A program made the position numbers and the translations under genes. Of a stretch of DNA of 64,000 nt, positions 25,403 through 35,033 are shown piece after piece (the stretch's first letter is position 1; the number at the start of each line of letters is the position of its first letter). The notes below the pieces were generated by a model that saw nothing but the letters and a program-made list of their open reading frames with translations, was not told where the DNA came from and did not search any database. This DNA is from Alkalihalobacillus sp. YIM B00296 (lineage in GTDB: Bacteria > Bacillota > Bacilli > Bacillales > Fictibacillaceae): the NCBI RefSeq assembly GCF_020179385.1, contig NZ_JAIBLJ010000009.1:80205-144204 (forward strand). Direction: 5' to 3'.

Positions 25403-26701
25403 TTAGGATATGATCAACAACCAGATGTAAAGTCCGGTCAGGGTAATGAACAATGTCGGTATGGTAAGGATGATACCGATTTTAAAATAATGGCCCCAGG
25501 AGATTTTGACCCCTTTCAACGAAAGAACATGAAGCCATAACAATGTGGCTAATGAACCGATCGGTGTGATTTTCGGTCCTAAATCAGATCCTATGACATT
25601 GGCATAAATCAATGCTTCACGTATTGTACCTGATGTCGTGGTGTCTTGAATGGCAAGGGCATCAATCATGACAGTCGGCATGTTATTCATGATCGATGAA
25701 AGAATCGCAGCAATGAACCCCATGGAAATGGTTGCAATGAACAAGCCTTGATCAGCTGATGCTTCAATGACAGAAGCCAATACATCCGTCAAACCCTCAT
25801 TCCGTAGTCCGTAAACGACGACATACATACCGATCGAGAAAAAGACGATTGCCCAAGGTGCCCCTTTAACTACTTTCCTTGTTGCGACAGCCGGGCTTTT
25901 CTGCGCCATGAACAGGAAGAAGAGGGCGACGACACCTGCAATGATTGATACTGGGATCCGGAAAAATTCACTGGCAAAATAGCCAATCAAGAGTATTGCC
26001 AGTACCAGCCAGGAAAGACGGAACATCTTATGATCCCTGATCGCCTCCACTGGTTTTTTCAGTTGACTCAAGTCATAATCGGATGGAATGTCTTTTCTGA
26101 AATAAAGATACAAGACTAGGATACTTGCCCCGATGGCGAAAAAGTTCGGCACGATCATGCGGAAAGCATATTCGACAAATCCGATGTCAAACACATCCGC
26201 CGATACGATGTTCACCAGATTACTCACGATCAGCGGTAAGGATGTCGTATCTGCAATGAAACCGCTGGCCATGATAAACGGCAATATCATACGTTCTTTA
26301 AAGTTGAGGGCTCTTACCATCGCAAGGACGATCGGAGTCAAAATCAATGCTGCGCCATCATTAGCGAAGAATGCAGCTACGATTGAACCGAGAATCGTCA
26401 CATAGACGAACATTTTCAGCCCGTTTCCTTGTGCAATCCTGGCCATATGTAGCGCCGACCATTCGAAAAAACCGATTTCATCTAGGATCAGGGAAATGAT
26501 GATGATTGCGATGAAGGCAAGCGTTGCATTCCAAACGATACCAGTGACGGTTATAACGTCGCCGAAATCAACAACTCCGACGAGCAGTGCTAAAAAGGCT
26601 CCCCCGCATGCTGACCAGCCGATCCCTAATCCTTTCGGCTGCCAAATGACGAGAATTAATGTAATGATAAATATGAATAATGCTAAAATGACCGATAACA
26701 A
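25403..26701 (-). CDS. arsB: Arsenite efflux pump ArsB
   Basis: An arsenite/proton antiporter of the ArsB/NhaD superfamily with about twelve membrane helices. Characteristic stretches are [38 protein letters not shown] and [15 protein letters not shown]. The frame is open to ATG 26722, but TTG 26701 is preferred because GGAGG lies 7 nt before it (432 residues); with ATG 26722 it would be 439. It is 12-33 nt after arsR, so cotranscribed and probably repressed by it. No ArsA ATPase is present. Confidence 0.95.
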   Translation of the reverse strand: MLSVILALFIFIITLILVIWQPKGLGIGWSACGGAFLALLVGVVDFGDVITVTGIVWNATLAFIAIIIISLILDEIGFFEWSALHMARIAQGNGLKMFVYVTILGSIVAAFFANDGAALILTPIVLAMVRALNFKERMILPFIMASGFIADTTSLPLIVSNLVNIVSADVFDIGFVEYAFRMIVPNFFAIGASILVLYLYFRKDIPSDYDLSQLKKPVEAIRDHKMFRLSWLVLAILLIGYFASEFFRIPVSIIAGVVALFFLFMAQKSPAVATRKVVKGAPWAIVFFSIGMYVVVYGLRNEGLTDVLASVIEASADQGLFIATISMGFIAAILSSIMNNMPTVMIDALAIQDTTTSGTIREALIYANVIGSDLGPKITPIGSLATLLWLHVLSLKGVKISWGHYFKIGIILTIPTLFITLTGLYIWLLIIS

Positions 26702-26733
26702 TTCAAAACCTCCAATTTTCATAGGACCAACGA

Positions 26734-27180
26734 TTAGAAGGTCGAGCTGTAGTTCCTTAGAATAGGCACGGGCAATGCGTTGTATTCGAAGCTACCAGCT
26801 TGTGCACCTATACCGAAGAATATATTTGTATCTTCTTCAATTGCATCGGATACGGAGCCCTGCTTTTCAAGTGCCTCGAAATGATGGGCACCATCAGGGA
26901 CATGTTTCAAAATTTCTTTAATCATAGAATAACCTTCAAACGCTTTGTTGATGGAATAAAAGAGCCATTGTCCTCTTCGTTGTTCCTTTACCAACCCAGC
27001 ATCCCGCAATTTTCTGAGGTGTTGGCTGATTGCTGGTTGGCTCATTTGCAAAATCTCGACGAATTCACATACACAACAGTCCTGCTCATTGACTAGAGCG
27101 ATCATCGTGAGACGGGTTTTATCGCCTAACAATTTTAAAATTTGAGCAGCCCTCTCCGTTTCAAGCATCGTAGTTTCCAT
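26734..27180 (-). CDS. arsR: ArsR family repressor (second circuit)
   Basis: A 148-residue winged-helix repressor with the As(III) motif DCCVCEF in front of the recognition helix [19 protein letters not shown]. It is longer than typical ArsR (about 110) and carries an extra C-terminal stretch of about 45 residues of unknown role. GGAGGTGAATCCCT precedes the ATG. It leads the arsR-arsB-arsC-arsI(-hesB) operon and has its own palindromic operator at 27209-27228, different from the ATCAA-N6-TTGAT sites of the first circuit. Confidence 0.92.
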   Translation of the reverse strand: METTMLETERAAQILKLLGDKTRLTMIALVNEQDCCVCEFVEILQMSQPAISQHLRKLRDAGLVKEQRRGQWLFYSINKAFEGYSMIKEILKHVPDGAHHFEALEKQGSVSDAIEEDTNIFFGIGAQAGSFEYNALPVPILRNYSSTF

Positions 27181-27208
27181 AGGGATTCACCTCCAACCCA
27201 AAATCATT

Positions 27209-27228
27209 ATATAAGTATATACTTATAT
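27209..27228. promoter_or_regulatory. Palindromic operator of the second arsR
   Basis: A perfect 20-bp palindrome centred on ATAAGTATATACTTAT, 29 nt before the start codon, of the SmtB/ArsR operator type. Confidence 0.7.
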
Positions 27229-27321
27229 GTGCAACCGTTAATTATTGAATTGCCTCATATTATGGTACATTAGGGATAGTATTTAACAAAGGTCCTTCAT
27301 AAATGAATGGGGTGCACGGAT

Positions 27322-27711
27322 TTGAATCTCTTACTTGTCATGATCGGAGGATTTTTCGGTTCGATCAGCAGATACACGTTAGGTGAATGGTTATCTATGG
27401 AGAACGGTTTTCCGATCGGCACTTTATCAGTCAATTTGGTCGGTTGTCTGTTTCTTGGCTGGTTCACCGCATTCATCATGAAAAGAAAAAAGATAAGATT
27501 AGAAATCCCTTTACTGATCGGAACAGGTTTTACCGGTTCTTTCACCACGTTTTCTACATTTTCTGTTGAGACTGTCCAACTAATCGAGCAGCAGATGATT
27601 TTGACAGCTATTACATATATACTGATCAGCGTATTTGCCGGTATCGGATTCGCGTACACCGGCTATAAGATAGCTGGCTACAAGAAAAAGAAAGTAGGTA
27701 GTCCCCAATGA
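27322..27711 (+). CDS. crcB1: Fluoride channel subunit FluC (CrcB)
   Basis: A 129-residue membrane protein of four helices, one half of a dual-topology F- exporting channel. Seen: GGFFGSISRYTLGEW, LSVNLVGCLFLGW and the signature TGFTGSFTTFSTFSVETV with the central Phe residues and the Na+ site. TTG 27322 fits the usual start MNLLLVMIGG and follows GGGGTG by 7 nt; the frame opens at ATG 27307. Paired with a second subunit, so a heterodimer is expected. I saw no fluoride riboswitch. Confidence 0.9.
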   Translation: MNLLLVMIGGFFGSISRYTLGEWLSMENGFPIGTLSVNLVGCLFLGWFTAFIMKRKKIRLEIPLLIGTGFTGSFTTFSTFSVETVQLIEQQMILTAITYILISVFAGIGFAYTGYKIAGYKKKKVGSPQ

Positions 27712-28052
27712 TCGCATTGATCGGTATTGGCGGAGCACTAGGTGCTGCCACAAGATACTGGATTGGTATGGCCATGCCCAAACACAGCATTATCAACGGA
27801 ATCTGGATTGCTAACATCACAGGCTCTTTCATCCTTGGTATCCTTGCTGATCTTTTCTTGTCTCAACAGCTTGCAGAATGGGCCTGGGCTTTTTTTGGTA
27901 TCGGTTTTTGCGGGGCGTATACGACGTTTTCAACTTTCAGTGTTGAAGCTCTCGAAATGATACGAACACAGCAGATAAGACGCGCTGCCATCTATGTCCT
28001 ATCGTCTGTAATTGTTAGTGTAACGTTTGCTGCCATCGGATTTTTCATATAG
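27708..28052 (+). CDS. crcB2: Fluoride channel subunit FluC (CrcB), second
   Basis: A 114-residue paralogue whose ATG overlaps the first subunit's stop (ATGA). Conserved segments: GGALGAATRYWIG, ANITGSFILGIL and GFCGAYTTFSTFSVEALEM. Four membrane helices. Tandem crcB pairs with opposite topology are standard in Bacillus. Confidence 0.92.
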   Translation: MIALIGIGGALGAATRYWIGMAMPKHSIINGIWIANITGSFILGILADLFLSQQLAEWAWAFFGIGFCGAYTTFSTFSVEALEMIRTQQIRRAAIYVLSSVIVSVTFAAIGFFI

Positions 28053-28085
28053 GCTTTGTTAAATTGTAATGTTGATTTTTGCAGG

Positions 28086-28450
28086 AAATTTTCTAAATCG
28101 AAATTCGCGACAGCGGTAAAAGCGAGCCAGGCGAGACCCCCGCAGCGATTTAAGGATCTTCTACTAACAACCACTACGTCCTGTGGTGAACGTCGAAACC
28201 AGCATAAGGAAAGCTTCTAAGAATTCTCATCGCAGACACGAAAATGATTTCATTTTTGTGTTGACATCCTGTGCAAGTGAGCGAGGAGGCTTGCGGAATT
28301 AGGCTAATTCAGAGAAGTGATGTCTAGTTCAGCGACCAGTCACTTGGATCACTTCAAACTTCCTGCGGCGGCGACAGCCTCCTCGTCAGTTTTACAGTGA
28401 CCTACGTGACTAGACGGGCCGCTTCCACTTTTCTTTCGCTTGCGGAAAGG
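28086..28450. repeat. Intergenic repeat block (families D and B, inverted)
   Basis: The 482-nt gap 28053-28534 contains no gene. 28088-28290 is an inverted relative of 47540-47700 (shared, in inverse orientation, cgacgttcaccaca and ctggctcgctttt). 28313-28430 is an inverted copy of repeat B (gaagtgatgtctag, cacttggatcactt, cctcctcg). Confidence 0.6.
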
Positions 28451-28496
28451 GAGTGAATTTTGCCTATATCAATGAAATTTAAAAGACCTACATATA

Positions 28497-28526
28497 AAAG
28501 AAGGTGACCTCAGGCCACCTTCTTTA
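28497..28526 (-). terminator. Terminator of the GH18 gene
   Basis: AAGAAGGTG and CACCTTCTT arms, T-run on the minus strand. Confidence 0.75.
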
Positions 28527-28534
28527 TGGGTTAT

Positions 28535-29698
28535 TCACTTTTTCTTAATCGTAAATTGATCTTCCAGCATCGTCCAATTTTCAGGGAATTCTTCTCCAAG
28601 AACCCAATAGGCGATGCCCCGCAGATTGTACTCTTTCACCAGATTGAACTTCGCTTGCATACTCTGTTCATTTTCAAACCAGACTTCATGTTTTTTTCCT
28701 TGGTCATCCGTATAGTTGAAATGCGGTGCTTGAGATTTGTTATCAAATTGGACTTCTACATTTTGCTTGATGGCTAGATCTGCAGCCTCTTTAGGGGATA
28801 AGCGTTTTGCAAATTTGCCTCCCTTTTCATAAGGTAAAGTCCAATCATAACCATAAAGCGGTGCTCCCATGACAACTTTCTCCGGTGGAATTTTTGATAA
28901 GGCATATTCGACTACTTCTCTCACTTGAGGAATTGGAGAAACCGCCATCGGAGGACCACCCGACCAACCCCATTCATACGTCATCAGAATGACAAAGTCC
29001 GCCAACTCTCCGTGACGTTTGTAATCATGAGCCCCATGCCAGGGACCTGCTTCCTCATCACTCTTTTTAGGAGCAAGGGCAGTAGAAACTGTGTAACCAG
29101 CCTTTCGTACCTGCGGAAGAATGGTTTCGAGAAATCCGTTGTACAGCTTGCGATCTTTTTCACGGATATGCTCAAAATCAATGTTCAACGCTTCATATCC
29201 TTTTTCTTTCATCGTATTCAGGACGTTTTGGATCAGCGCTTTATTCGCTTTCTTGTCAGTAAAAATCGTATGGGCGATATCCGGGGAGAAATTTCCTTCA
29301 GTGAAATTTGTCAGCACCATCATCGGGGTACCGCCCGCCTTTTTCACTTCTGCAATCGCTGCTTCATCCTTGATAGGGATAAGGCTGCCGTCAGCTTTGA
29401 CCTGATAGCTGAAAAAAGCGACGTTGGATAGATGATTCTCCACTTCTTTAACCTGATTAACAGCTTTATTAGGATCAATCGGCTCAAGGAATCCAATCGT
29501 TTCGATTTGCTTCTTCCCATGTTGGGTGTCTTTCGGATTGATTTTCTGGATTTTAGCCCCATTAGACTCAGGTTTCGGATGCGGATTCACTTCCGTCGTT
29601 TTCTGTCCCTCATTCGCTCCAGGATTATTATTGTTATTCCCGGCACAAGCCGTCAGGATCAGCGAAAACGAAAATAATACGATCAGCAATTTCTTCAC
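28535..29698 (-). CDS. GH18 family lipoprotein (peptidoglycan glucosaminidase type)
   Basis: A 387-residue lipoprotein with lipobox LTACAGN, an Asn/Pro-rich linker, then a GH18 barrel related to the spore-associated YaaH/YdhD/YvbX proteins. The catalytic strand reads YEALNIDFEHI, ending in the expected DxE with catalytic Glu; further blocks are VSTALAPKK, ILMTYEWGWSGGPPMAVSP and GAPLYGYDW. No LysM domains are present. GTG 29698 is chosen, 9 nt after GAGGAG, giving a clean signal sequence; the frame opens at 29761. It probably acts at the membrane outer face on wall glycans. Confidence 0.85.
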   Translation of the reverse strand: MKKLLIVLFSFSLILTACAGNNNNNPGANEGQKTTEVNPHPKPESNGAKIQKINPKDTQHGKKQIETIGFLEPIDPNKAVNQVKEVENHLSNVAFFSYQVKADGSLIPIKDEAAIAEVKKAGGTPMMVLTNFTEGNFSPDIAHTIFTDKKANKALIQNVLNTMKEKGYEALNIDFEHIREKDRKLYNGFLETILPQVRKAGYTVSTALAPKKSDEEAGPWHGAHDYKRHGELADFVILMTYEWGWSGGPPMAVSPIPQVREVVEYALSKIPPEKVVMGAPLYGYDWTLPYEKGGKFAKRLSPKEAADLAIKQNVEVQFDNKSQAPHFNYTDDQGKKHEVWFENEQSMQAKFNLVKEYNLRGIAYWVLGEEFPENWTMLEDQFTIKKK

Positions 29699-29797
29699 AT
29701 AGAACAACTCCTCTAACATTTCATGGTCATAGGTTTTGTAGCGGTTAGAAGAGTTATGCAAATTAAAAAGACGCTAATGAAAAATTAACGTCTCTGA

Positions 29798-30415
29798 TCA
29801 CTCCGTCATTTCTTTCGCTCGGAACGGCACAATCACTTTTTTATAATAGAAGGCAACAAGTTCAATGATTGATTTTGGTATCTTTTTCAGGAAACTCTTT
29901 TTATAATAACGGTGGTATCCACGTTTCAGATCATCCCATTGCCGACATTTCTTATTCTGGGTGAATCGGACGACATCAATGACTTTTACCATACCCTCAT
30001 TTGTCAAAATAAGATTGCGCAGGTGGATATCTGATGGATTCAAGCCTACTGAGCGTGCAAAATCCAGCGCTTCATCCACTTCCTTTATCATTTCATCCGT
30101 AATCGGAATGCCCTTTTGCAAGCATTCGTAGAACGTATTTCCTTCTATATACTCCATTACAATATAATTCGGGCCTACTTCATGAATATTAGGGAAGTAT
30201 GAACAATCCCCAAGCTTCTTATAAATATCGCCTTCCTGTTTCGCTAAATCTGCAAATTGGTCGAAAAAAACTTTTACAGCATGATGACTTCTTTCGTCTC
30301 TAAAAACGAACGCACTTCTTCCTTTGCCGATTACAGTAAACTCTGGTGGCTTTCGGACCAATTGATCTGATTTCGTGACGACCTGCCCTGCTGGATTTGG
30401 AGATGTGATTTGCAT
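29798..30415 (-). CDS. Protein kinase-like protein (YrzF type)
   Basis: A 205-residue small eukaryotic-type/RIO-like kinase. Visible: Gly loop VIGKGRSAFVFRD, Lys in AVKVFF, hinge YIVMEYIEGNTFYE, catalytic loop NPSDIHLRNLILT (Asp and Asn) and VIDVVRF in place of DFG. Length matches YrzF of B. subtilis. It lacks the C-terminal lobe extension, so activity is uncertain. ATG 30415 has GAGAGAGG 7-8 nt upstream; ATG 30448 is an open alternative. Confidence 0.78.
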   Translation of the reverse strand: MQITSPNPAGQVVTKSDQLVRKPPEFTVIGKGRSAFVFRDERSHHAVKVFFDQFADLAKQEGDIYKKLGDCSYFPNIHEVGPNYIVMEYIEGNTFYECLQKGIPITDEMIKEVDEALDFARSVGLNPSDIHLRNLILTNEGMVKVIDVVRFTQNKKCRQWDDLKRGYHRYYKKSFLKKIPKSIIELVAFYYKKVIVPFRAKEMTE

Positions 30416-30649
30416 AGCAAAAACCTCTCTCTGTTTAGATATCTTCATTTAAAAAGATATGATAGGAACGGATTTTTCCTGACATAGAATTCGTTATCAA
30501 CCAGTATTTTTGGACTATTGTAATACTGTCACATCCAGGAAGGAGAGGCAAATGTCCAATTTTTAGAACGCTCGTCCAATTACCCAAACAAGCATTGTTG
30601 TACAAGCATAGGATAGTACTATCTTATGGTAAATAAGGAGGTTTTTTTT

Positions 30650-30793
30650 ATGAGTGATTTAGTTGGAGGTATCGATTCAAGAAAGTTGGCAGTTTTGATT
30701 ATCATATTGTTCATTCTTCTTGTAATAGTAGGAGCAGCATTTACTCCTAGAAGAAGGCGACGCCGCGGATTCTTTGGTGGTGGATGTTGGTAG
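30650..30793 (+). CDS. Small membrane protein with Arg/Gly tail (YjcZ-like)
   Basis: A 47-residue protein preceded by AAGGAGG. One membrane helix (LAVLIIILFILLVIVGAAF) is followed by six consecutive basic residues and the tail GFFGGGCW. It recalls the YjcZ-type small sporulation membrane proteins. Single gene with its own terminator. Confidence 0.7.
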   Translation: MSDLVGGIDSRKLAVLIIILFILLVIVGAAFTPRRRRRRGFFGGGCW

Positions 30794-30797
30794 TAGG

Positions 30798-30826
30798 ATA
30801 AAGGGGTAAGTGTATACCCCTTTATT
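30798..30826 (+). terminator. Terminator of the small membrane protein gene
   Basis: AAAGGGGTA and TACCCCTTT arms, then ATTTTATTT. Confidence 0.75.
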
Positions 30827-30848
30827 TTATTTATTGAACAATGTGAAG

Positions 30849-31268
30849 CTACTTCACAATCATGACGGGACATTGGGCTCTTTTTGCAACTTTATGACTG
30901 ACACCCCCCAGCACCATTTCCTGGAACGTATTCAGTCCTCTGCTGCCGATCACAACCAGATCAAACAAATTTTCGTTTGCATATTTTACAATCGATGGTC
31001 CTGGTTCGCCCCTAAGGACCTTTATTTCGTATGGGACATTATTGTTTATCAAGATTTCCTCAGTGTTTTGCAGCCTTCTATTGCGTTTTTCTTCGATCGC
31101 TTCCTTACTTCCCTCAGATAAAACATCTGTTTTTGAAGTTGCACCATCAATTACATAGACAATCGTAACTTTAGCTGTTTCGTCACCCTTTGCGATGAAG
31201 CTCGCTTTTTCTGCTGCCCTCATTGCGTGATCAGATCCATCGGATGCAAGTAGAATTTTTGTGAACAT
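30849..31268 (-). CDS. Universal stress protein, UspA family
   Basis: A 139-residue alpha/beta nucleotide-binding protein. It begins FTKILLASDGSDHAMRAAEKA and ends with the ATP-binding type motif VVIGSRGLNTFQEMVLGGVS followed by KRAQCPVMIVK. GGAGGAGAAC precedes the ATG. Monocistronic; role in stress adaptation is only inferred from the family. Confidence 0.92.
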   Translation of the reverse strand: MFTKILLASDGSDHAMRAAEKASFIAKGDETAKVTIVYVIDGATSKTDVLSEGSKEAIEEKRNRRLQNTEEILINNNVPYEIKVLRGEPGPSIVKYANENLFDLVVIGSRGLNTFQEMVLGGVSHKVAKRAQCPVMIVK

Positions 31269-31564
31269 GTTCTCCTCCTAACTACCCTCAAGTAAAAGCG
31301 ATTTATGCTATATTAATTTTCTCACTTTTTATATAAATTTACAATTTTCTAACTTTGGTTTTCACGCAAATTTCTTATATCACCCTCTTAATCGAAGGAT
31401 TTGCTCGATAATCGAAGTATTGGAGAGAAGAATGCGCTTTCCCGTCATTAACACTCCTTTATGAAACGGTGTTATAATCCGTATGTTCACAACGGCCCCG
31501 ACTTTCATGAGAGTTGAAAGTCAGTTTGATTAAAAATAAACTAATAGAGAGGTGCTTTAAGTCT

Positions 31565-33037
31565 TTGAACGTACAAAAATTACAACAAGAATGGTTTAGC
31601 AACGTCCGAGGAGATGTTCTTGCAGGTATTGTCGTTGCACTAGCTTTGATTCCTGAAGCGATCGCCTTCTCAATCATAGCTGGGGTAGATCCGATGGTCG
31701 GTCTTTATGCATCGTTTTGTATCTCAGTTGTCATTGCTTTTATGGGTGGTAGACCAGGAATGATCTCCGCTGCAACTGGTGCAATGGCTTTGCTTATGGT
31801 GACACTGGTTGCCGACCATGGATTGCAATATTTACTGGCTGCAACCGTATTGACTGGTATCATCCAGGTTTTGATGGGTGTATTTAAGCTAGGAAAACTG
31901 ATGAAATTCATTCCTAAATCCGTCATGGTCGGCTTCGTAAATGCTTTAGCTATTTTGATTTTCATGGCTCAACTTCCACACTTTGTCGGTGAAACTTGGG
32001 TTATGTATGCAATGGTCGCTGGTGCTTTAGCAATCATATATATTTTACCGAAGTTTACGAAGGCTGTTCCGTCCCCACTTATCGCCATAATCGTGATGAC
32101 AATCATTACAGTGACATCTGGCCTGGGTGTACGGACAGTAGGTGATATGGGACAGCTGACACAAGCCCTACCGATGTTCCTAATCCCTGAAATCCCACTT
32201 AACCTAGAAACGCTGAAAATCATTTTCCCATATTCTTTCGCATTAGCGATCGTAGGGTTACTCGAATCATTGTTAACTGCTCAAATTGTTGACGATATGA
32301 CCGATACGGAAAGTGATAAGAATAAAGAAGCAAAAGGTCAAGGAGCAGCGAACATCGTTGCTGGATTTTTCGGAGGTATGGCTGGTTGTGCGATGATTGG
32401 ACAATCCGTCATCAACGTTAAATCTGGTGGCCGAGGACGCCTTTCATCATTAGTCGCAGGTACTGTCCTCATATTATTGATCCTTGTATTCAACAACGTG
32501 TTGGTCCAAATCCCGATGGCCGCATTGGTTGGAGTCATGTTCATGGTCGCAATCGGAACGTTCGATTGGTCCTCATTGACAAAATTACATGTTATGCCGA
32601 AAACAGATGCAGCAGTCATGATCGTGACCGTTGTGACAGTCGTAGTGACTCACGATCTTTCTAAAGGAGTGCTTGCCGGGGTCATCCTGAGTGCAATTTT
32701 CTTTGCTGCTAAGATTTCGAAGGTACATGTAGATACGAAGATCGAACAACAATCGAATACGAAAACGTACGAAGTAAGAGGACAACTATTCTTTGCCTCC
32801 GTTACAGATTTCGTGTCCAAGTTTAACTTTAAAGAAGAAGTGGACACTGTAATCGTCGACTTTACACATGCTCACTGCTGGGATGATTCAGCCGTCGGAG
32901 CTGTTGATAAAATTGTATTGAAATATAAGCAAAACGGTACAAAAGTGAAAATCATCGGACTGAATGCAGACAGCCATAAATTGGTCGAGAAATTAGCTGT
33001 CTACAATAAATCAGGTGCGAAAATCGCAAACCACTAA
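31565..33037 (+). CDS. SulP family anion transporter (SLC26-like)
   Basis: A 490-residue membrane protein with about eleven to fourteen helices and a C-terminal STAS domain (about residues 390-490, [35 protein letters not shown]). Helix 1 signature [20 protein letters not shown] is typical; the group includes sulfate and bicarbonate transporters. TTG 31565 is chosen: it gives the usual [10 protein letters not shown] start and follows GAGAGGTG by 10 nt. The 290-nt upstream gap contains a possible TATAAT near 31471 but nothing else I can call. Confidence 0.9.
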   Translation: MNVQKLQQEWFSNVRGDVLAGIVVALALIPEAIAFSIIAGVDPMVGLYASFCISVVIAFMGGRPGMISAATGAMALLMVTLVADHGLQYLLAATVLTGIIQVLMGVFKLGKLMKFIPKSVMVGFVNALAILIFMAQLPHFVGETWVMYAMVAGALAIIYILPKFTKAVPSPLIAIIVMTIITVTSGLGVRTVGDMGQLTQALPMFLIPEIPLNLETLKIIFPYSFALAIVGLLESLLTAQIVDDMTDTESDKNKEAKGQGAANIVAGFFGGMAGCAMIGQSVINVKSGGRGRLSSLVAGTVLILLILVFNNVLVQIPMAALVGVMFMVAIGTFDWSSLTKLHVMPKTDAAVMIVTVVTVVVTHDLSKGVLAGVILSAIFFAAKISKVHVDTKIEQQSNTKTYEVRGQLFFASVTDFVSKFNFKEEVDTVIVDFTHAHCWDDSAVGAVDKIVLKYKQNGTKVKIIGLNADSHKLVEKLAVYNKSGAKIANH

Positions 33038-33040
33038 GAA

Positions 33041-33074
33041 AAAGGTGCTGGGCTAAATGTCCAACACCTTTTTT
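33041..33074 (+). terminator. Terminator of the SulP gene
   Basis: AAAGGTG-C-TGG and CCA-A-CACCTTTTTT arms. Confidence 0.8.
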
Positions 33075-33267
33075 ATATGCTTCATGTATTAACCGCAGCG
33101 AAAGCCCATAGAACGACAACGCTGACTTGGCTATCCAATTAACTACAACCACCACTTTTCTTCGGATAACAAACGAGTATGAACCTCAAAGTGATTAATA
33201 TAGCATAACTATTCTGGAAAGAAATGAAGTTAAATGGTTTACAAAAGAAAATGAGATTGTTATCATG

Positions 33268-33297
33268 ATATCGGTTTACGACTTCGATTTCCGATAT
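33268..33297. promoter_or_regulatory. Inverted repeat before padR (likely operator)
   Basis: ATATCGG and CCGATAT separated by 16 nt, 33 nt before the padR start. Confidence 0.45.
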
Positions 33298-33329
33298 TGA
33301 AATTCGATTTCTGGAGGTGTTCATCAGAA

Positions 33330-33638
33330 ATGACAGATAAAGTATTGCGGAAACTATTCTTAGGTTTCATTCAAATCCATATTTTACACCATGCGAAAGA
33401 GCATCCGGTATATGGAGCCTGGATGGTCGAAGAGTTACGGGAGCATTGTTACGATATCAGCGCCGGAACCTTGTATCCCATACTCCACTCGATGGAAAAA
33501 GACGGCTTGTTAGTCAAGGAAGATCGCAATGTGGAGGGTAAAATTAGAAAGTATTACACCACAACTGAAACGGGTGAAACTGTGCTGAATGAAGCAAGAA
33601 ATCGTGCTTATGAATTGTTCAAAGAGATCAATGAGTAG
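33330..33638 (+). CDS. PadR family transcriptional regulator
   Basis: A 102-residue winged-helix repressor: ILHHAKEHPVYGAWMVEEL, recognition region ISAGTLYPILHSMEKDGLLV and wing EGKIRKYYTTTETGE. ATG 33330 follows GAGGTG by about 10 nt. It is 15 nt before chrA, so it probably regulates that transporter and itself. PadR next to ChrA is a known arrangement for chromate response (ChrR-type). Confidence 0.9.
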   Translation: MTDKVLRKLFLGFIQIHILHHAKEHPVYGAWMVEELREHCYDISAGTLYPILHSMEKDGLLVKEDRNVEGKIRKYYTTTETGETVLNEARNRAYELFKEINE

Positions 33639-33653
33639 AAAGGAGCCTGAAAT

Positions 33654-34820
33654 TTGAAAACATCATTGGATATTTTCCTCATATCCTTGCGTTTAGGTAT
33701 TTCCTCATTCGGCGGCCCTATCGCCCACTTAGGTTATTTTCATGAAGAATATGTACGCAGGCGAAAATGGATTGACGAACGCACTTATGCCGACCTCGTT
33801 GCCTTATGCCAATTCCTCCCGGGACCTGCCAGCAGCCAGGTCGGGATCGGGATCGGTGTCGCTCGGGGTGGCGCGCTCGGTGGATTCATTGCATTTTTAG
33901 GATTCACCATGCCATCTGTCATTGCACTGATTCTGTTTGCACTCCTTTTAAAAGAAATGGATATTGCAGACGCAGGGTGGATTCATGGGTTGAAGCTGGT
34001 GGCTGTTGCAGTAGTTGCTCATGCGATTATCGGAATGGCGTCGAAACTTACACCAGATATCAGTCGAAAAACCCTTGCCTTGTTTGCAGTAATCATCACA
34101 CTCATTTGGCAAACCGCCTTTACGCAAGTCGGCATTATTATAATTGCTGCCGTCGTCGGTTTGTTCCTATTCAATAAAAAAGCAGAAGAGGACACCGAAC
34201 ATTTTGGACTGCCGTTATCAAAACGATTTGCGACTGTTTGTATCATCCTTTTCTTTGGACTCTTAGCGTTGCTTCCATTTTTAAGGGAAATCACCGGAGC
34301 TAATTGGATTGCGATGTTCGACAGTTTTTATCGGGCAGGTGCGCTCGTGTTTGGCGGCGGGCATGTCGTTTTACCGTTATTGGAACGCGAATTCGTACCG
34401 ACTGGATGGTTGAATGAACAAGAATTCCTTGCGGGTTATGGTGCAGCCCAGGCAGTTCCCGGTCCACTCTTTACTTTCGCAGCCTATTTAGGAGCTGTGA
34501 TCAATGGTTGGAAAGGCGGTTTACTCGCCACTGTCGCGATCTTCCTTCCAGCATTCCTGTTGATTTTCGGAGCCCTTCCATTCTGGGATAGCCTAAGGAA
34601 AAATCGGAAAATGAAAGGCGCGTTGCTCGGTGTCAATGCTGCAGTGGTAGGGATTCTGATTGCTGCCTTTTATCAACCAATCTGGACGAGTTCAATAACC
34701 TCATCAATCGATTTTGCTTTTGCAGCTGTATTGTTCAGCATGCTGGTGTACTACAAACTCCCTCCATGGATCGTGGTAATGACAGGTGCATTAGGCGGCA
34801 TACTATTAGGATATATGTAG
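33654..34820 (+). CDS. chrA: Chromate transporter ChrA
   Basis: A 388-residue long-chain CHR family exporter with two homologous halves. First half: RLGISSFGGPIAHLGYF and CQFLPGPASSQVGIGIG; second half: GALVFGGGHVVLPLLERE and YGAAQAVPGPLFTFAAYLG. About ten to twelve membrane helices. TTG 33654 follows AAAGGAG. Exports chromate with proton exchange; may also be sulfate-linked, which would fit the SulP gene upstream (inference). Confidence 0.93.
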   Translation: MKTSLDIFLISLRLGISSFGGPIAHLGYFHEEYVRRRKWIDERTYADLVALCQFLPGPASSQVGIGIGVARGGALGGFIAFLGFTMPSVIALILFALLLKEMDIADAGWIHGLKLVAVAVVAHAIIGMASKLTPDISRKTLALFAVIITLIWQTAFTQVGIIIIAAVVGLFLFNKKAEEDTEHFGLPLSKRFATVCIILFFGLLALLPFLREITGANWIAMFDSFYRAGALVFGGGHVVLPLLEREFVPTGWLNEQEFLAGYGAAQAVPGPLFTFAAYLGAVINGWKGGLLATVAIFLPAFLLIFGALPFWDSLRKNRKMKGALLGVNAAVVGILIAAFYQPIWTSSITSSIDFAFAAVLFSMLVYYKLPPWIVVMTGALGGILLGYM

Positions 34821-34827
34821 ATAGGAG

Positions 34828-34853
34828 GGCTGACACAAGTGGTCAGCCTTTTT
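34828..34853 (+). terminator. Terminator of the padR-chrA operon
   Basis: GGCTGAC and GTCAGCC arms, then TTTTT. Confidence 0.8.
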
Positions 34854-34866
34854 AATTGGATATATA

Positions 34867-34993
34867 GAAAACTTGGCAAAGTCAGGCCTTGGCGAAGGCT
34901 GAGCCTTAACTGCACTTATATAGTTCGTAAACTTTTCTGCTACGTCGGTTAGCTACATCGCTGAAAAGTTATACTTTCTTAACGTATAAAAAA
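34867..34993. repeat. Dispersed repeat A, copy 2
   Basis: gaaaacttggc, ccttggcgaaggctgagcc, tgcacttata, cgtaaacttttctgctacg and tatactttcttaacgtata in order; matches 63561-63666 closely. Confidence 0.7.
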
Positions 34994-35033
34994 GTGCCAA
35001 GCACTCCTTTAAGAGATGCTTGACACTACAAAT

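Noticed and set aside
27229..27321. Fluoride riboswitch before the crcB pair
   Set aside because: I could not find the conserved crcB-motif core; only a short ordinary leader is visible.
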